64,000 nt of DNA, from positions 2,976,001 through 3,040,000 of the forward strand of contig OY781533.1 in NCBI GenBank assembly GCA_963677015.1. The letters are read 5' to 3'. The notes under the pieces are model-generated. The model was not told the origin of the DNA, searched no databases, and saw only the letters and a program-made list of their open reading frames with translations. A program made the position numbers and the translations under genes. Shown piece after piece: positions 8,772 to 16,335 of the stretch. The first letter of the stretch is position 1. Each line of letters begins with the position of its first letter. The stretch is from G963556115 sp963677015. Lineage in GTDB: Bacteria; Planctomycetota; SZUA-567.

Positions 8772-11027
8772 ATGAATATCGGACGACTTATCATGCTTGG
8801 AGTTATCTTACTTGTTCTTATTGCGATAGCGGCTCTGGTCATTCCATTTGAAATAAGCACCAAAAACCGTATATCGAGGGAAATACAGGAATTAATCTAT
8901 GCCGAAGGATCATATAAAGCACAGATACTGAGTGAAAAGCTTACTGAAAAATATAAAATGGGACAAAACCTGATTTTTCTCTTTGGAAAACTAAAAGAAC
9001 AGAATGCAGCAAATTTCACCACCACTGAAATTGAACAGATTGTCAGTTCTTATCTGGAAAATGACAAAGACATAGAAATGTCTGGTTATTGGCTGGATTA
9101 CAATATTCCCGATATTCCCAAATCCGATCTAAAAGCCCGTAAAGAAAAAATTGAAACTGATGATAATGTTCTTCTGATTTATGCCTATCGTGACGGCTCA
9201 AATAACCTGATGGAGCTTGATTTTAAAAATAATACCGGAGCAGCGTTCTACGATATACCGCTTTCAACTCAAAAGCCCTATATTACTGCGCCCTATATGT
9301 ATAATGATAAAATGCTTATAAGTATCTGCTTCCCGGCATTTGCTAATGGCAAAGTTTTTGGCGTCGGAGGTTGCGATCTTAATGTTTCCGGCATGACCGA
9401 GGTTGTAAATAACATTAAAATCAAAGGCGGAGGCAAAGCCAGAATAATAGCGAATGATGCAACAGTTGTTGCTGATGCTGCCAGGCCTGACATGGCAGGT
9501 AAATCATTGGCTCAGGACAAACAGGTTATGGAGTGCCTCTCAGAAGTACAGGCAGGAAAGATTACCCATGGCTATATAACAAATGCCGCAGGTGAAAAAT
9601 TTTACTCTGTCTGCATACCTGTTAAAATAGCCAACTCCGGTTATGCCTGGATGCTCCAGATAGCTCTACCCATTGAAATCATTAATAATGAAATATTCAA
9701 TGCACTAATTGGTATTGCCTACATAGCAGCAATAGTACTGTTCGGTGCTATTTTAACCGGAATTTTCTTCAGTATTGTTGTTGGTAGGGCGATCAATGCC
9801 AGAGATCACTGGTATAAACAGGTGATTAATACTATTCAATCACCACTTTCGATCGTTGATATGCAGCGCCGCCTCAAATTCATCAACAAATTTGGCAGAG
9901 AAACAGCACAGCTTGATATATATGAAGGCAAACGCTTCAGTGACCTGCTACCGCAAGACCACCCATTAACTTTGTGCTCTCAGAAAGTACTGGATGACCT
10001 TGAACAAAACAATATTAAACACTCAGACCATACACTTTTCGGTAGAGTTTTTGCAAATCATACCGATTACATCCTCGATATTAAAGGGAAAAAAGTCGGC
10101 ATGGTTGAAGCTTATCACGATATAACCGATAAAAAACAGATTGAAAAAATTGTCGACGCTATAACCATCATGATTAAAAATGTTCAAAGAAGCAGTAGGC
10201 AAATCAATGACGCCACCCAAGCACTATCCCAGGGATCTACCGAACAGGCAGCAGCACTTGAAGAGATAAGCGCTTCAATGCAGCAATCATCATCACAGAT
10301 CGAAAATAATGCCGACAATGCAAACGAAGCAAACCAGATAGCGCATAATGCCAATAAACTCGCCAGTCAGGGAAGAGAAAAAATGAACAACCTTGAAACG
10401 GCAATGAAAGAAATAACCGCTAATGCCGAACTCACCCAAAAAGTTATCAAGACAATTGATGATATTGCCTTCCAGACCAATCTACTGGCGCTGAATGCAG
10501 CAGTAGAAGCTGCAAGAGCGGGAATTCATGGCAAAGGTTTCGCGGTTGTCGCCGAAGAAGTCCGCAATCTAGCTGCCCGCAGTGCAAAAGCCGCCAACGA
10601 AACAGCAGAACTAATAGATAAATCAAATTATAAAATCAATGAAGGAGCTAACCTATCATCCCAAACAGCAAGTGCATTTGAAAAGATCTCAGAAGAATCC
10701 CAGAAGGTCGAATCTTTGATTGATGAAATAGCAACAGCAACCCGCGAGCAATCCGAAGGAATATCCCAAATACATATAGGTCTGGAACAAATTGATAAGG
10801 TTACACAGCAGAACACCGCCACCTCCGAGGAAACAGCTAGCGCAACCGTCGAACTGGATAGACAGATAAATATGCTGGCACGTATCCTGAAAGGAGAAAC
10901 ACCGCAGGATACAGAACTTTTAGGCGATGATCTTGAAGCAGACCCAACCGCAGAAAACCAGCCTAGAAAGCTGCAGCTTAAAGCCCCACGCAATCAATGG
11001 GGAGAAAGCTCAAGCCCGAGAGCATGA
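8772..11027 (+). CDS. Methyl-accepting chemotaxis protein, paralogue of the preceding gene
   Basis: A 751-residue chemoreceptor with the same layout as its neighbour: helix 1 (residues 5-26), Cache-like periplasmic region (VGGCDLNVSGM, then AARPDMAGKS), helix 2 at about 309-333, PAS at about 346-461 and a signalling domain with an intact hairpin tip. The signalling region is nearly identical to the first copy, while the periplasmic half has drifted. That is the pattern expected of a tandem duplication followed by divergence in ligand range. HAMP is again absent, and the terminal motif PRKLQL with a following NQW is kept. CAGGAG precedes the ATG with good spacing. A hairpin follows the gene. 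Confidence 0.92.
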   Translation: MNIGRLIMLGVILLVLIAIAALVIPFEISTKNRISREIQELIYAEGSYKAQILSEKLTEKYKMGQNLIFLFGKLKEQNAANFTTTEIEQIVSSYLENDKDIEMSGYWLDYNIPDIPKSDLKARKEKIETDDNVLLIYAYRDGSNNLMELDFKNNTGAAFYDIPLSTQKPYITAPYMYNDKMLISICFPAFANGKVFGVGGCDLNVSGMTEVVNNIKIKGGGKARIIANDATVVADAARPDMAGKSLAQDKQVMECLSEVQAGKITHGYITNAAGEKFYSVCIPVKIANSGYAWMLQIALPIEIINNEIFNALIGIAYIAAIVLFGAILTGIFFSIVVGRAINARDHWYKQVINTIQSPLSIVDMQRRLKFINKFGRETAQLDIYEGKRFSDLLPQDHPLTLCSQKVLDDLEQNNIKHSDHTLFGRVFANHTDYILDIKGKKVGMVEAYHDITDKKQIEKIVDAITIMIKNVQRSSRQINDATQALSQGSTEQAAALEEISASMQQSSSQIENNADNANEANQIAHNANKLASQGREKMNNLETAMKEITANAELTQKVIKTIDDIAFQTNLLALNAAVEAARAGIHGKGFAVVAEEVRNLAARSAKAANETAELIDKSNYKINEGANLSSQTASAFEKISEESQKVESLIDEIATATREQSEGISQIHIGLEQIDKVTQQNTATSEETASATVELDRQINMLARILKGETPQDTELLGDDLEADPTAENQPRKLQLKAPRNQWGESSSPRA

Positions 11028-11432
11028 CCAGCTGACAACTGATCCCAAAGAACTTTCCAGAATAACGAACAACCTTCTGGCAGCCGGCAACGCATAAAAC
11101 CATATCATTGCAAGCTGCCAGAAAGTAATATTTTCCCTTTCCGCTACCGTCAAATATTTAAAACGATGACAATCAGAGAATTAATCCACCCTGCAACAGG
11201 CGATAATATGAACCTCAAATCTTTACAATTTTCACTCTCTCTCAAATTATGCCTGCAAAACTCCCTGCCAATTCACATAACACTTGATTTACCAAAATGT
11301 TGCACATTCAACACCAAAGACAAAAACCACGCCAATAATAAGCAAAAGACAATAATTTGCTTGACTTGCCGCTATAAATTTATACAATAAAATATATTTC
11401 ATTAATTGTAACCTTATATAAAGGAAACCGAC
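11028..11432. other. Intergenic stretch after the second chemoreceptor
   Basis: Holds the hairpin at 11075-11123 and otherwise no supported gene. A 74-codon frame at 11166-11390 lacks a ribosome site and has biased, low-complexity composition. The promoter of the flavin-protein gene should lie in the AT-rich 60 bases before 11433. Confidence 0.4.
11075..11123 (+). terminator. Hairpin at the 3' end of the second chemoreceptor gene
   Basis: Perfect 10-base arms (TTCTGGCAGC at 11075-11084 and GCTGCCAGAA at 11114-11123) enclose a 29-base loop, about 50 bases after the stop. A short T-run (TATTTTCCCTTT) follows a few bases later. It occupies the same position as the hairpin after the first chemoreceptor, but the sequence differs. 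Confidence 0.5.
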
Positions 11433-11807
11433 ATGGCAGAAATGACACCAGAAGTTCTCACCGCCTGGGAACAGAAAGAAGGACCCGTAGTTCTAACCAC
11501 TGTAAGTTCAGCCGGCATCCCTAACAGCATCTATGCCACCTGTGTTGGACTCTTTGATGGCAAACCTGTAATAGCTGATAATTATTTTTCCAAAACCAAA
11601 GAGAATATCAAAAGCGAGAACACAGCCTCCATACTTTTTATAACCGGAGATAACAAAGCCTATCAGCTAAAAGGAAATCTTGAATACCTCCAGTCCGGAC
11701 CGGTATTTAGCAGCATGAAAGAATGGAATCCGGGAAAGCATCCGGGTCATGCGGCAGTAATTATGGATATTACCGAGATCTACACCGGTGCAGACAAACT
11801 CTTATAA
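11433..11807 (+). CDS. Pyridoxamine 5'-phosphate oxidase-like FMN-binding protein
   Basis: A 124-residue split-barrel flavin protein. The pattern of an N-terminal helix, then GPVVLTTVSSAGIPNSIYAT, then a strand with VIADNYFSKTKENIK and a final MDITEIYTG strand is characteristic of small PNPOx-like proteins that bind FMN or F420-like cofactors as dimers. Members act on varied small substrates or bind haem, and the true PdxH motifs for pyridoxamine phosphate are not evident, so the substrate is unknown. AAAGGA lies before the ATG. The gene appears monocistronic, with a strong hairpin after its end. Confidence 0.8.
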   Translation: MAEMTPEVLTAWEQKEGPVVLTTVSSAGIPNSIYATCVGLFDGKPVIADNYFSKTKENIKSENTASILFITGDNKAYQLKGNLEYLQSGPVFSSMKEWNPGKHPGHAAVIMDITEIYTGADKLL

Positions 11808-12243
11808 AATTGCATATGAATTCCTAACACCAATCCTCAAAGCTCAGTAACTGCAACTTACCAGCCTCGGGAAGTTGCAGTTACGTTTCCATGAGTCACG
11901 CTGCTGCCAGAATACTAATGCTGCTCCCGAGCTAATTCAAAACTCCTGAACCCACTCTCTGAATTATACAATTCTTCACCCAGTCCAGTCACCTAAAGCA
12001 TGTCATAACCGCCTTTCTGAAATCAGCCGCCAGAACCTGATGCAGTTCACACCCGAAAATACAGTATGCAGATACAGACAGCCAAAGGCATGAAATGACA
12101 ATTACAAACACACATTAACAATATAAAAATCTTCCATTATTTTTTCCGGTTAAAATTGAAAATTCACTCTTTATCAATTTACTCCGGATAGAATAATTAA
12201 GAATTGAACATTATTACATTAATAAAAATTATGAAGGATACAG
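11808..12243. other. Intergenic stretch before the lipoprotein gene
   Basis: Contains the strong hairpin at 11847-11884. The remainder is AT-rich with no supported gene. The last 120 bases before the lipoprotein start are over three-quarters A and T and probably carry its promoter. Confidence 0.4.
11847..11884 (+). terminator. Strong hairpin at the 3' end of the flavin-protein gene
   Basis: A perfect 13-base inverted repeat (GTAACTGCAACTT at 11847-11859, AAGTTGCAGTTAC at 11872-11884) with a 12-base loop, 40 bases after the stop codon. There is no T-run on either side, so it is a hairpin-only candidate terminator. Confidence 0.55.
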
Positions 12244-12450
12244 ATGAAAAAATTACTCCCATTAGCGCTGCTGGCAGCTCTCTGCGTAACCGGCTGCAGC
12301 GTGCAGCAACCCAAAAAAACCCAGCAACAGCCAAAGAAAAAACCGGACACCGTTAGCTACCAGTGGCAAAGTCAGGAAGCGCAACAGCAGGAGCTTGATA
12401 TGCTCTCACGCTCTTACGAGATCGACCTTCAGACTGAAAACCCAAAGTAG
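12244..12450 (+). CDS. Small secreted lipoprotein of unknown function
   Basis: A 68-residue protein with a type II signal peptide: two lysines, a hydrophobic run (LLPLALLAALCV) and the lipobox VTGC, which puts the lipidated cysteine at residue 18. The mature part is only about 50 residues and is rich in glutamine, lysine and proline, without a recognisable fold. It should be anchored in the inner or outer membrane. GAAGGA lies just before the ATG. The length is like that of small entericidin-type or assembly-helper lipoproteins, but nothing specific supports either. Confidence 0.75.
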   Translation: MKKLLPLALLAALCVTGCSVQQPKKTQQQPKKKPDTVSYQWQSQEAQQQELDMLSRSYEIDLQTENPK

Positions 12451-12528
12451 CAGATAATCAGACTAAAAAGATTAGCAGAGATTAGCAGCTGTCAGAATAA
12501 AGTAAAACGTATTGCTAATATTTTAAAA

Positions 12529-12557
12529 GGGTGATCCCGGAAAATCCGGATTCACCC
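12529..12557 (-). terminator. Terminator-like hairpin between convergent genes
   Basis: Arms at 12529-12540 and 12546-12557 pair at 10 of 12 positions around a short loop. On the minus strand the hairpin is followed by TTTTAAAATATT, which suits termination of the EAL-domain gene. It could also stop transcription from the lipoprotein gene on the plus strand. Confidence 0.6.
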
Positions 12558-12715
12558 TCTGTATAATCAACAGTTCAGAATAGCACCTGATCCCACGCGA
12601 AACCTACGAATTTAAAAATAAATACACGCCAAGCCTATACCTCTACTATAATTAAGCCGATTCATAGTAAATTTCTAATCCAGAAAACAAAGTAGTAAAG
12701 CCAAACTCCGATTAA

Positions 12716-15463
12716 TCAGCACTCGACCATATTACCTTTGATATAATTGGAAAAATCATCCTTAGGCAGTGGCCGGCTGTAGTAGAAGCCCTGAATATAC
12801 TTGCAGCCTATAGACTCAAGGTACGCCACCTGCTCACCAGTCTCAGCACCTTCGGTAATTACCTTGAGGTTTAATTCCTGGGCAATGCTGGTAATAACTC
12901 TGGCAATACCGCCATTATCAGTCTCCGGATAATCCTTGATAAAGCTGCGGTCTATCTTGAGCTTATCGATATACATATGTTTTAAATAACTCAGCGATGA
13001 AAATCCGGTTCCAAAATCATCAATTGCGACTGTGATTCCCAGACGCCGGAATTCCTCGAGTTTACGGTTTATCGAATGAATATCCTCAATAAAGGTACTC
13101 TCGGTGATCTCAATCTCAAAATTACTCAAATTGACAGCATATTTCCACGCCAGTTCCTTGAACTTAGGAATAAGCCGTTTATCCATGAACTGCAGCGAGG
13201 ATATATTCACTGATATTCGGAACTCACTGTCCATATAACATTTGAGGAATGGATAATCACGGAACACCTGCTCCATCACCCAGTATCCTATCTCCAGAAT
13301 CAGACCGGACTTCTCCGCCAGCGGTATGAAGACGACCGGTGACACAGGCCCCATCTCCTCACTGTTCCAGCGCAATAACGCCTCGGCACCGACCACCCTG
13401 CCGGTAGTGGATTCTACCTGCGGCTGATAATAAACTTCCAGTTCATCATTGGCGATTGCACTGCGCAGCAATGAATTAAGCTGCATCTCCCGTTCAAAAT
13501 CAGCCTTCAGTTCATTATCAAAATACACATATGACTTTTTATTAAGCTTTATACTTGATTCCAGAGCAATATGTGCGTTATTGATAAGTTCATTCGATGT
13601 CTTACCGTCATCAGGGTAAATTGATATCCCGGCTTTTACCTCAAAGTATACCTCTTCATCATTTACCGTATGCGCCTTACGGCTCTTCTCAAAGAACAGT
13701 TCAACAAAGTTATCGACCTTTTTATATTCGCCTGAAAGACTGATACCGATAACAAAGATACTCTTGCTGATCTGCGCGATAAAGTCATCATCCTGCAGCA
13801 TCTCCTCAACACTGCTGAGAAATGCCTTGACATAAGTACTGCTCTGATCATCCGACTTGAGCAGGAAGTTATTGAAATTAGTAATTGAAAAACACATTAC
13901 CGCAAAATTTTCAACATTCTTATCAATATTCTTATCGAGAAGACGACGCAGCAAATTCTCATTCGGCAGATTGGTCTCAACATTGTAATTCTGCAGTTTA
14001 TTCACATTATTCTGATGCTCTTTAATATTGGTAAGATCGGTAAAGATACCGATATACTTCTCCACCTCATTATTACTGTCATTCTTTACCGCATAAATAC
14101 TGAGTTTTTTCGGATAAAAAAGTCCATTCTTCTTTTTATCCCAGAGTTCTCCCTGCCAGCTGCCGGTTGTATTAATACTATGCCACATCTTTTTATAAAA
14201 TGCAGGCGGATATTTTCCTGATTTAAAATAATTGGTCTTGAGCCCCATTACTTCATCTTTGGTATAACCGGTAGCTTTTTCAAAAGCTTTGTTGACGTAG
14301 ATAATATTGGTATTCTTATCGGTTATGACCACCGCGTCATTGGTCTCGGTGGCAATACGTGAAGTAACACTGAGCTGCTGCTTATCGTGATGCAGAAGAT
14401 AATAGATAATCACCATCACCAGCAGCACCAGACAGACCCCGGTAAAGACAATGATATCCGAAGAGATAGTTCCAAGAAACAGCTCGGGATTTGCCATTGC
14501 CGTAAGCTCACGCTTATACCCGGAGATAACAGTCCAGTGAAAATCATTCTTGGCGCCGGTATTGAGATTTTCCAGCGGATTGATCTGCATGAAAAATCCC
14601 AGTTCATCACCGTTCTCAAAGAGCCCAATCTTTTCCTTTTTTATACGCTCCCAGAGCTCAGGGTTTTTCGCGTAGATAGTTGCGCTTTTATCACTTTTAC
14701 CAAATATTATACCCGAATTATTCCCCGCCAGATTACGGTAAAGATAATACCCGCTATTATTGACCAGTGAGGATTGTATGATCTTTGTCTCAAGCCCCTC
14801 GAACTGTTTATTGAAAGAATGAAGAATATCACTGCCGAGATAATTTATAACCAGCAGACCACGATAAACATTATTTGCGGAATACAGAGCAGTCGCCACA
14901 CGAATCACAGGTTTGGATGGGCACGCGGCAGTGCCATTATCCTTATCGAGATCAAGATCTGATATATATATCTCACCGGAATGAAGTTTACTCGCCTTCT
15001 GATAGTACTCGCACTCACTCTTATCCTGAAGTTCGGATTCCGGAACAAGATATTCACCGAGCTGCTTGTTATTCACCCGCGCCACCTCAACACCCTGCGC
15101 ATTGAGCATCCTGATCACATCAAAGTTCTTCTCCTTACCTGCAGTTGCAAGAAAGAGTTCACCCACCTTATGAGCACTTACAGCACTTGGATGTTCAATA
15201 TAACTTCCAACCTCTGTCGATCCCTTGAGCCACTGGATGTTATTCGCTATCTCTTCAAAGATATCTTCGACAATATAGTTGATCAGATTTGCCCGCTGCT
15301 TCTGGCCTTCATATATAACCTGACGCTGCGTTTCCCGCTGAATTTTAATTATGAAATTATGCAGCCAGAAAAATCCCACCAGCAGCGGACACAGGATAAC
15401 CAGATAAGTAAGAATAATCCTTTTGGCATAACCACCACCAAATTTGAATTTATCTATTAACAT
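12716..15463 (-). CDS. Membrane sensor with PAS, degenerate GGDEF and EAL domains (c-di-GMP phosphodiesterase)
   Basis: A 915-residue signalling protein. Helix 1 is at residues 15-36, a periplasmic Cache-like sensor at about 45-330 and helix 2 at about 335-358. A PAS domain follows at about 368-480 with a PAC-like end (KYIGIFTDLTNIKEHQ). The GGDEF fold at about 490-650 has SKSIF where the signature should be, so cyclase activity is unlikely. The EAL domain at about 665-905 keeps GAEALLRW, IDDFGTGFSSL and QGFYYSRPLP, consistent with active c-di-GMP hydrolysis. An AGG precedes the ATG. It is monocistronic, divergent from metE. It probably lowers c-di-GMP in response to an external signal, favouring motility. 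Confidence 0.92.
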   Translation of the reverse strand: MLIDKFKFGGGYAKRIILTYLVILCPLLVGFFWLHNFIIKIQRETQRQVIYEGQKQRANLINYIVEDIFEEIANNIQWLKGSTEVGSYIEHPSAVSAHKVGELFLATAGKEKNFDVIRMLNAQGVEVARVNNKQLGEYLVPESELQDKSECEYYQKASKLHSGEIYISDLDLDKDNGTAACPSKPVIRVATALYSANNVYRGLLVINYLGSDILHSFNKQFEGLETKIIQSSLVNNSGYYLYRNLAGNNSGIIFGKSDKSATIYAKNPELWERIKKEKIGLFENGDELGFFMQINPLENLNTGAKNDFHWTVISGYKRELTAMANPELFLGTISSDIIVFTGVCLVLLVMVIIYYLLHHDKQQLSVTSRIATETNDAVVITDKNTNIIYVNKAFEKATGYTKDEVMGLKTNYFKSGKYPPAFYKKMWHSINTTGSWQGELWDKKKNGLFYPKKLSIYAVKNDSNNEVEKYIGIFTDLTNIKEHQNNVNKLQNYNVETNLPNENLLRRLLDKNIDKNVENFAVMCFSITNFNNFLLKSDDQSSTYVKAFLSSVEEMLQDDDFIAQISKSIFVIGISLSGEYKKVDNFVELFFEKSRKAHTVNDEEVYFEVKAGISIYPDDGKTSNELINNAHIALESSIKLNKKSYVYFDNELKADFEREMQLNSLLRSAIANDELEVYYQPQVESTTGRVVGAEALLRWNSEEMGPVSPVVFIPLAEKSGLILEIGYWVMEQVFRDYPFLKCYMDSEFRISVNISSLQFMDKRLIPKFKELAWKYAVNLSNFEIEITESTFIEDIHSINRKLEEFRRLGITVAIDDFGTGFSSLSYLKHMYIDKLKIDRSFIKDYPETDNGGIARVITSIAQELNLKVITEGAETGEQVAYLESIGCKYIQGFYYSRPLPKDDFSNYIKGNMVEC

Positions 15464-15997
15464 AAAAACCTGCCATACGCATCAACTCCATGACCAAGTA
15501 ATCTTGACTGAATCATGATTTCCAAAAAATCGCAATAATATATAAATCATACTTTAAAGCTAAAACAATACTGCCACCTGCTACACGCTAAATCTGCTCA
15601 CCGGATAAATCAGAATTTGTTTACATACAACTTCAATCAATTTACATATAATTAACTATTATAATCATATATACTTTTTTTAATAAGTTTTTTTTCAAAA
15701 AGTAGTGCAAGAAATCAACATAAATGCGTTCATACGCCCATTATGACAAGTTAGCATCATTTACCGCATGAAAATTGTGACATTCATCTCTACTCCAGGT
15801 TTTACAATAAGTTACATCTTTAGCAGCCTTACATATACAGCACAATACATATTTTTTAACGACCCAAACAGCACTGTAAAAATTTGATCATACGGTAATC
15901 CTGCAATCTTTAGTACTTTTTTATTAAGAACTCAAAGCCTGTAATCAGTGCACACAGCAACTTTAATAAAACTATATTCATGATAATTAAAAAAAGC
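15464..15997. other. AT-rich gap between EAL gene and metE leader
   Basis: More than 500 bases without a supported gene, very AT-rich with poly-T and poly-A tracts. It separates the divergent EAL gene and the metE leader. No conserved RNA, repeat or operator was recognised apart from the promoter at its right end. Confidence 0.4.
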
Positions 15998-16026
15998 TTT
16001 ACTAATACTGTTGAATTACTTATATT
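15998..16026 (+). promoter_or_regulatory. Probable promoter of metE
   Basis: TTTACT at 15998-16003 and TATATT at 16021-16026 with a 17-base spacer resemble a sigma-70 promoter. Transcription would begin near 16033, exactly at the 5' edge of the cobalamin riboswitch. Confidence 0.5.
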
Positions 16027-16030
16027 AAAA

Positions 16031-16205
16031 GGTGAAGCAGTAAATTTTAATTTTGATGCCGCTCAGGAAACGGAATACGGTTCAAAGCCGTAGCGGACGC
16101 GCCACTGTAACTGACGTTAAGAGCCCCAGTCACTGCCTAAAAAGCGGGAAGGCTGAAGCAATATGGTCAGAAGCCAGGAGACGACCTGAGAAGCAGGAGC
16201 ACGGC
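16031..16205 (+). ncRNA. Cobalamin (B12) riboswitch upstream of metE
   Basis: The leader carries the hallmarks of the adenosylcobalamin-type aptamer: a GGAAACGGAATACGGTTC segment, AGCGGACGC running into GCCACTGTAA (16101-16110), and the B12 box AGCCAGGAGAC (16172-16182). A further paired region (GTCT/AGAC) follows. metE is a classic target: when B12 is plentiful the riboswitch turns off the B12-independent enzyme. A clear terminator hairpin with T-run is not obvious before the start codon (only a T8 run near 16306), so control could be at transcription or at translation start. Confidence 0.92.
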
Positions 16206-16335
16206 CGTCTCGCGATTAGACCGGAAACGCATGCACTCTACTGATTATCCACAGCGATAACCGGTTATGTTTTGTATACCCGCACATCTCGAACTGTCGT
16301 TACTTTTTTTTCAATGAACAAGAAGGAGTAGCAAC

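Noticed and set aside
11166..11390. 74-codon plus-strand frame after the second chemoreceptor
   Set aside because: No ribosome site, low-complexity composition and no recognisable domain; it starts just after the gene-end hairpin and its codon use is unlike that of neighbours.
16252..16275. Palindrome ATAACCGGTTAT in the metE leader as a terminator
   Set aside because: It has no loop and is followed by only four T residues, so it cannot be called a terminator; it may be part of the riboswitch expression platform.
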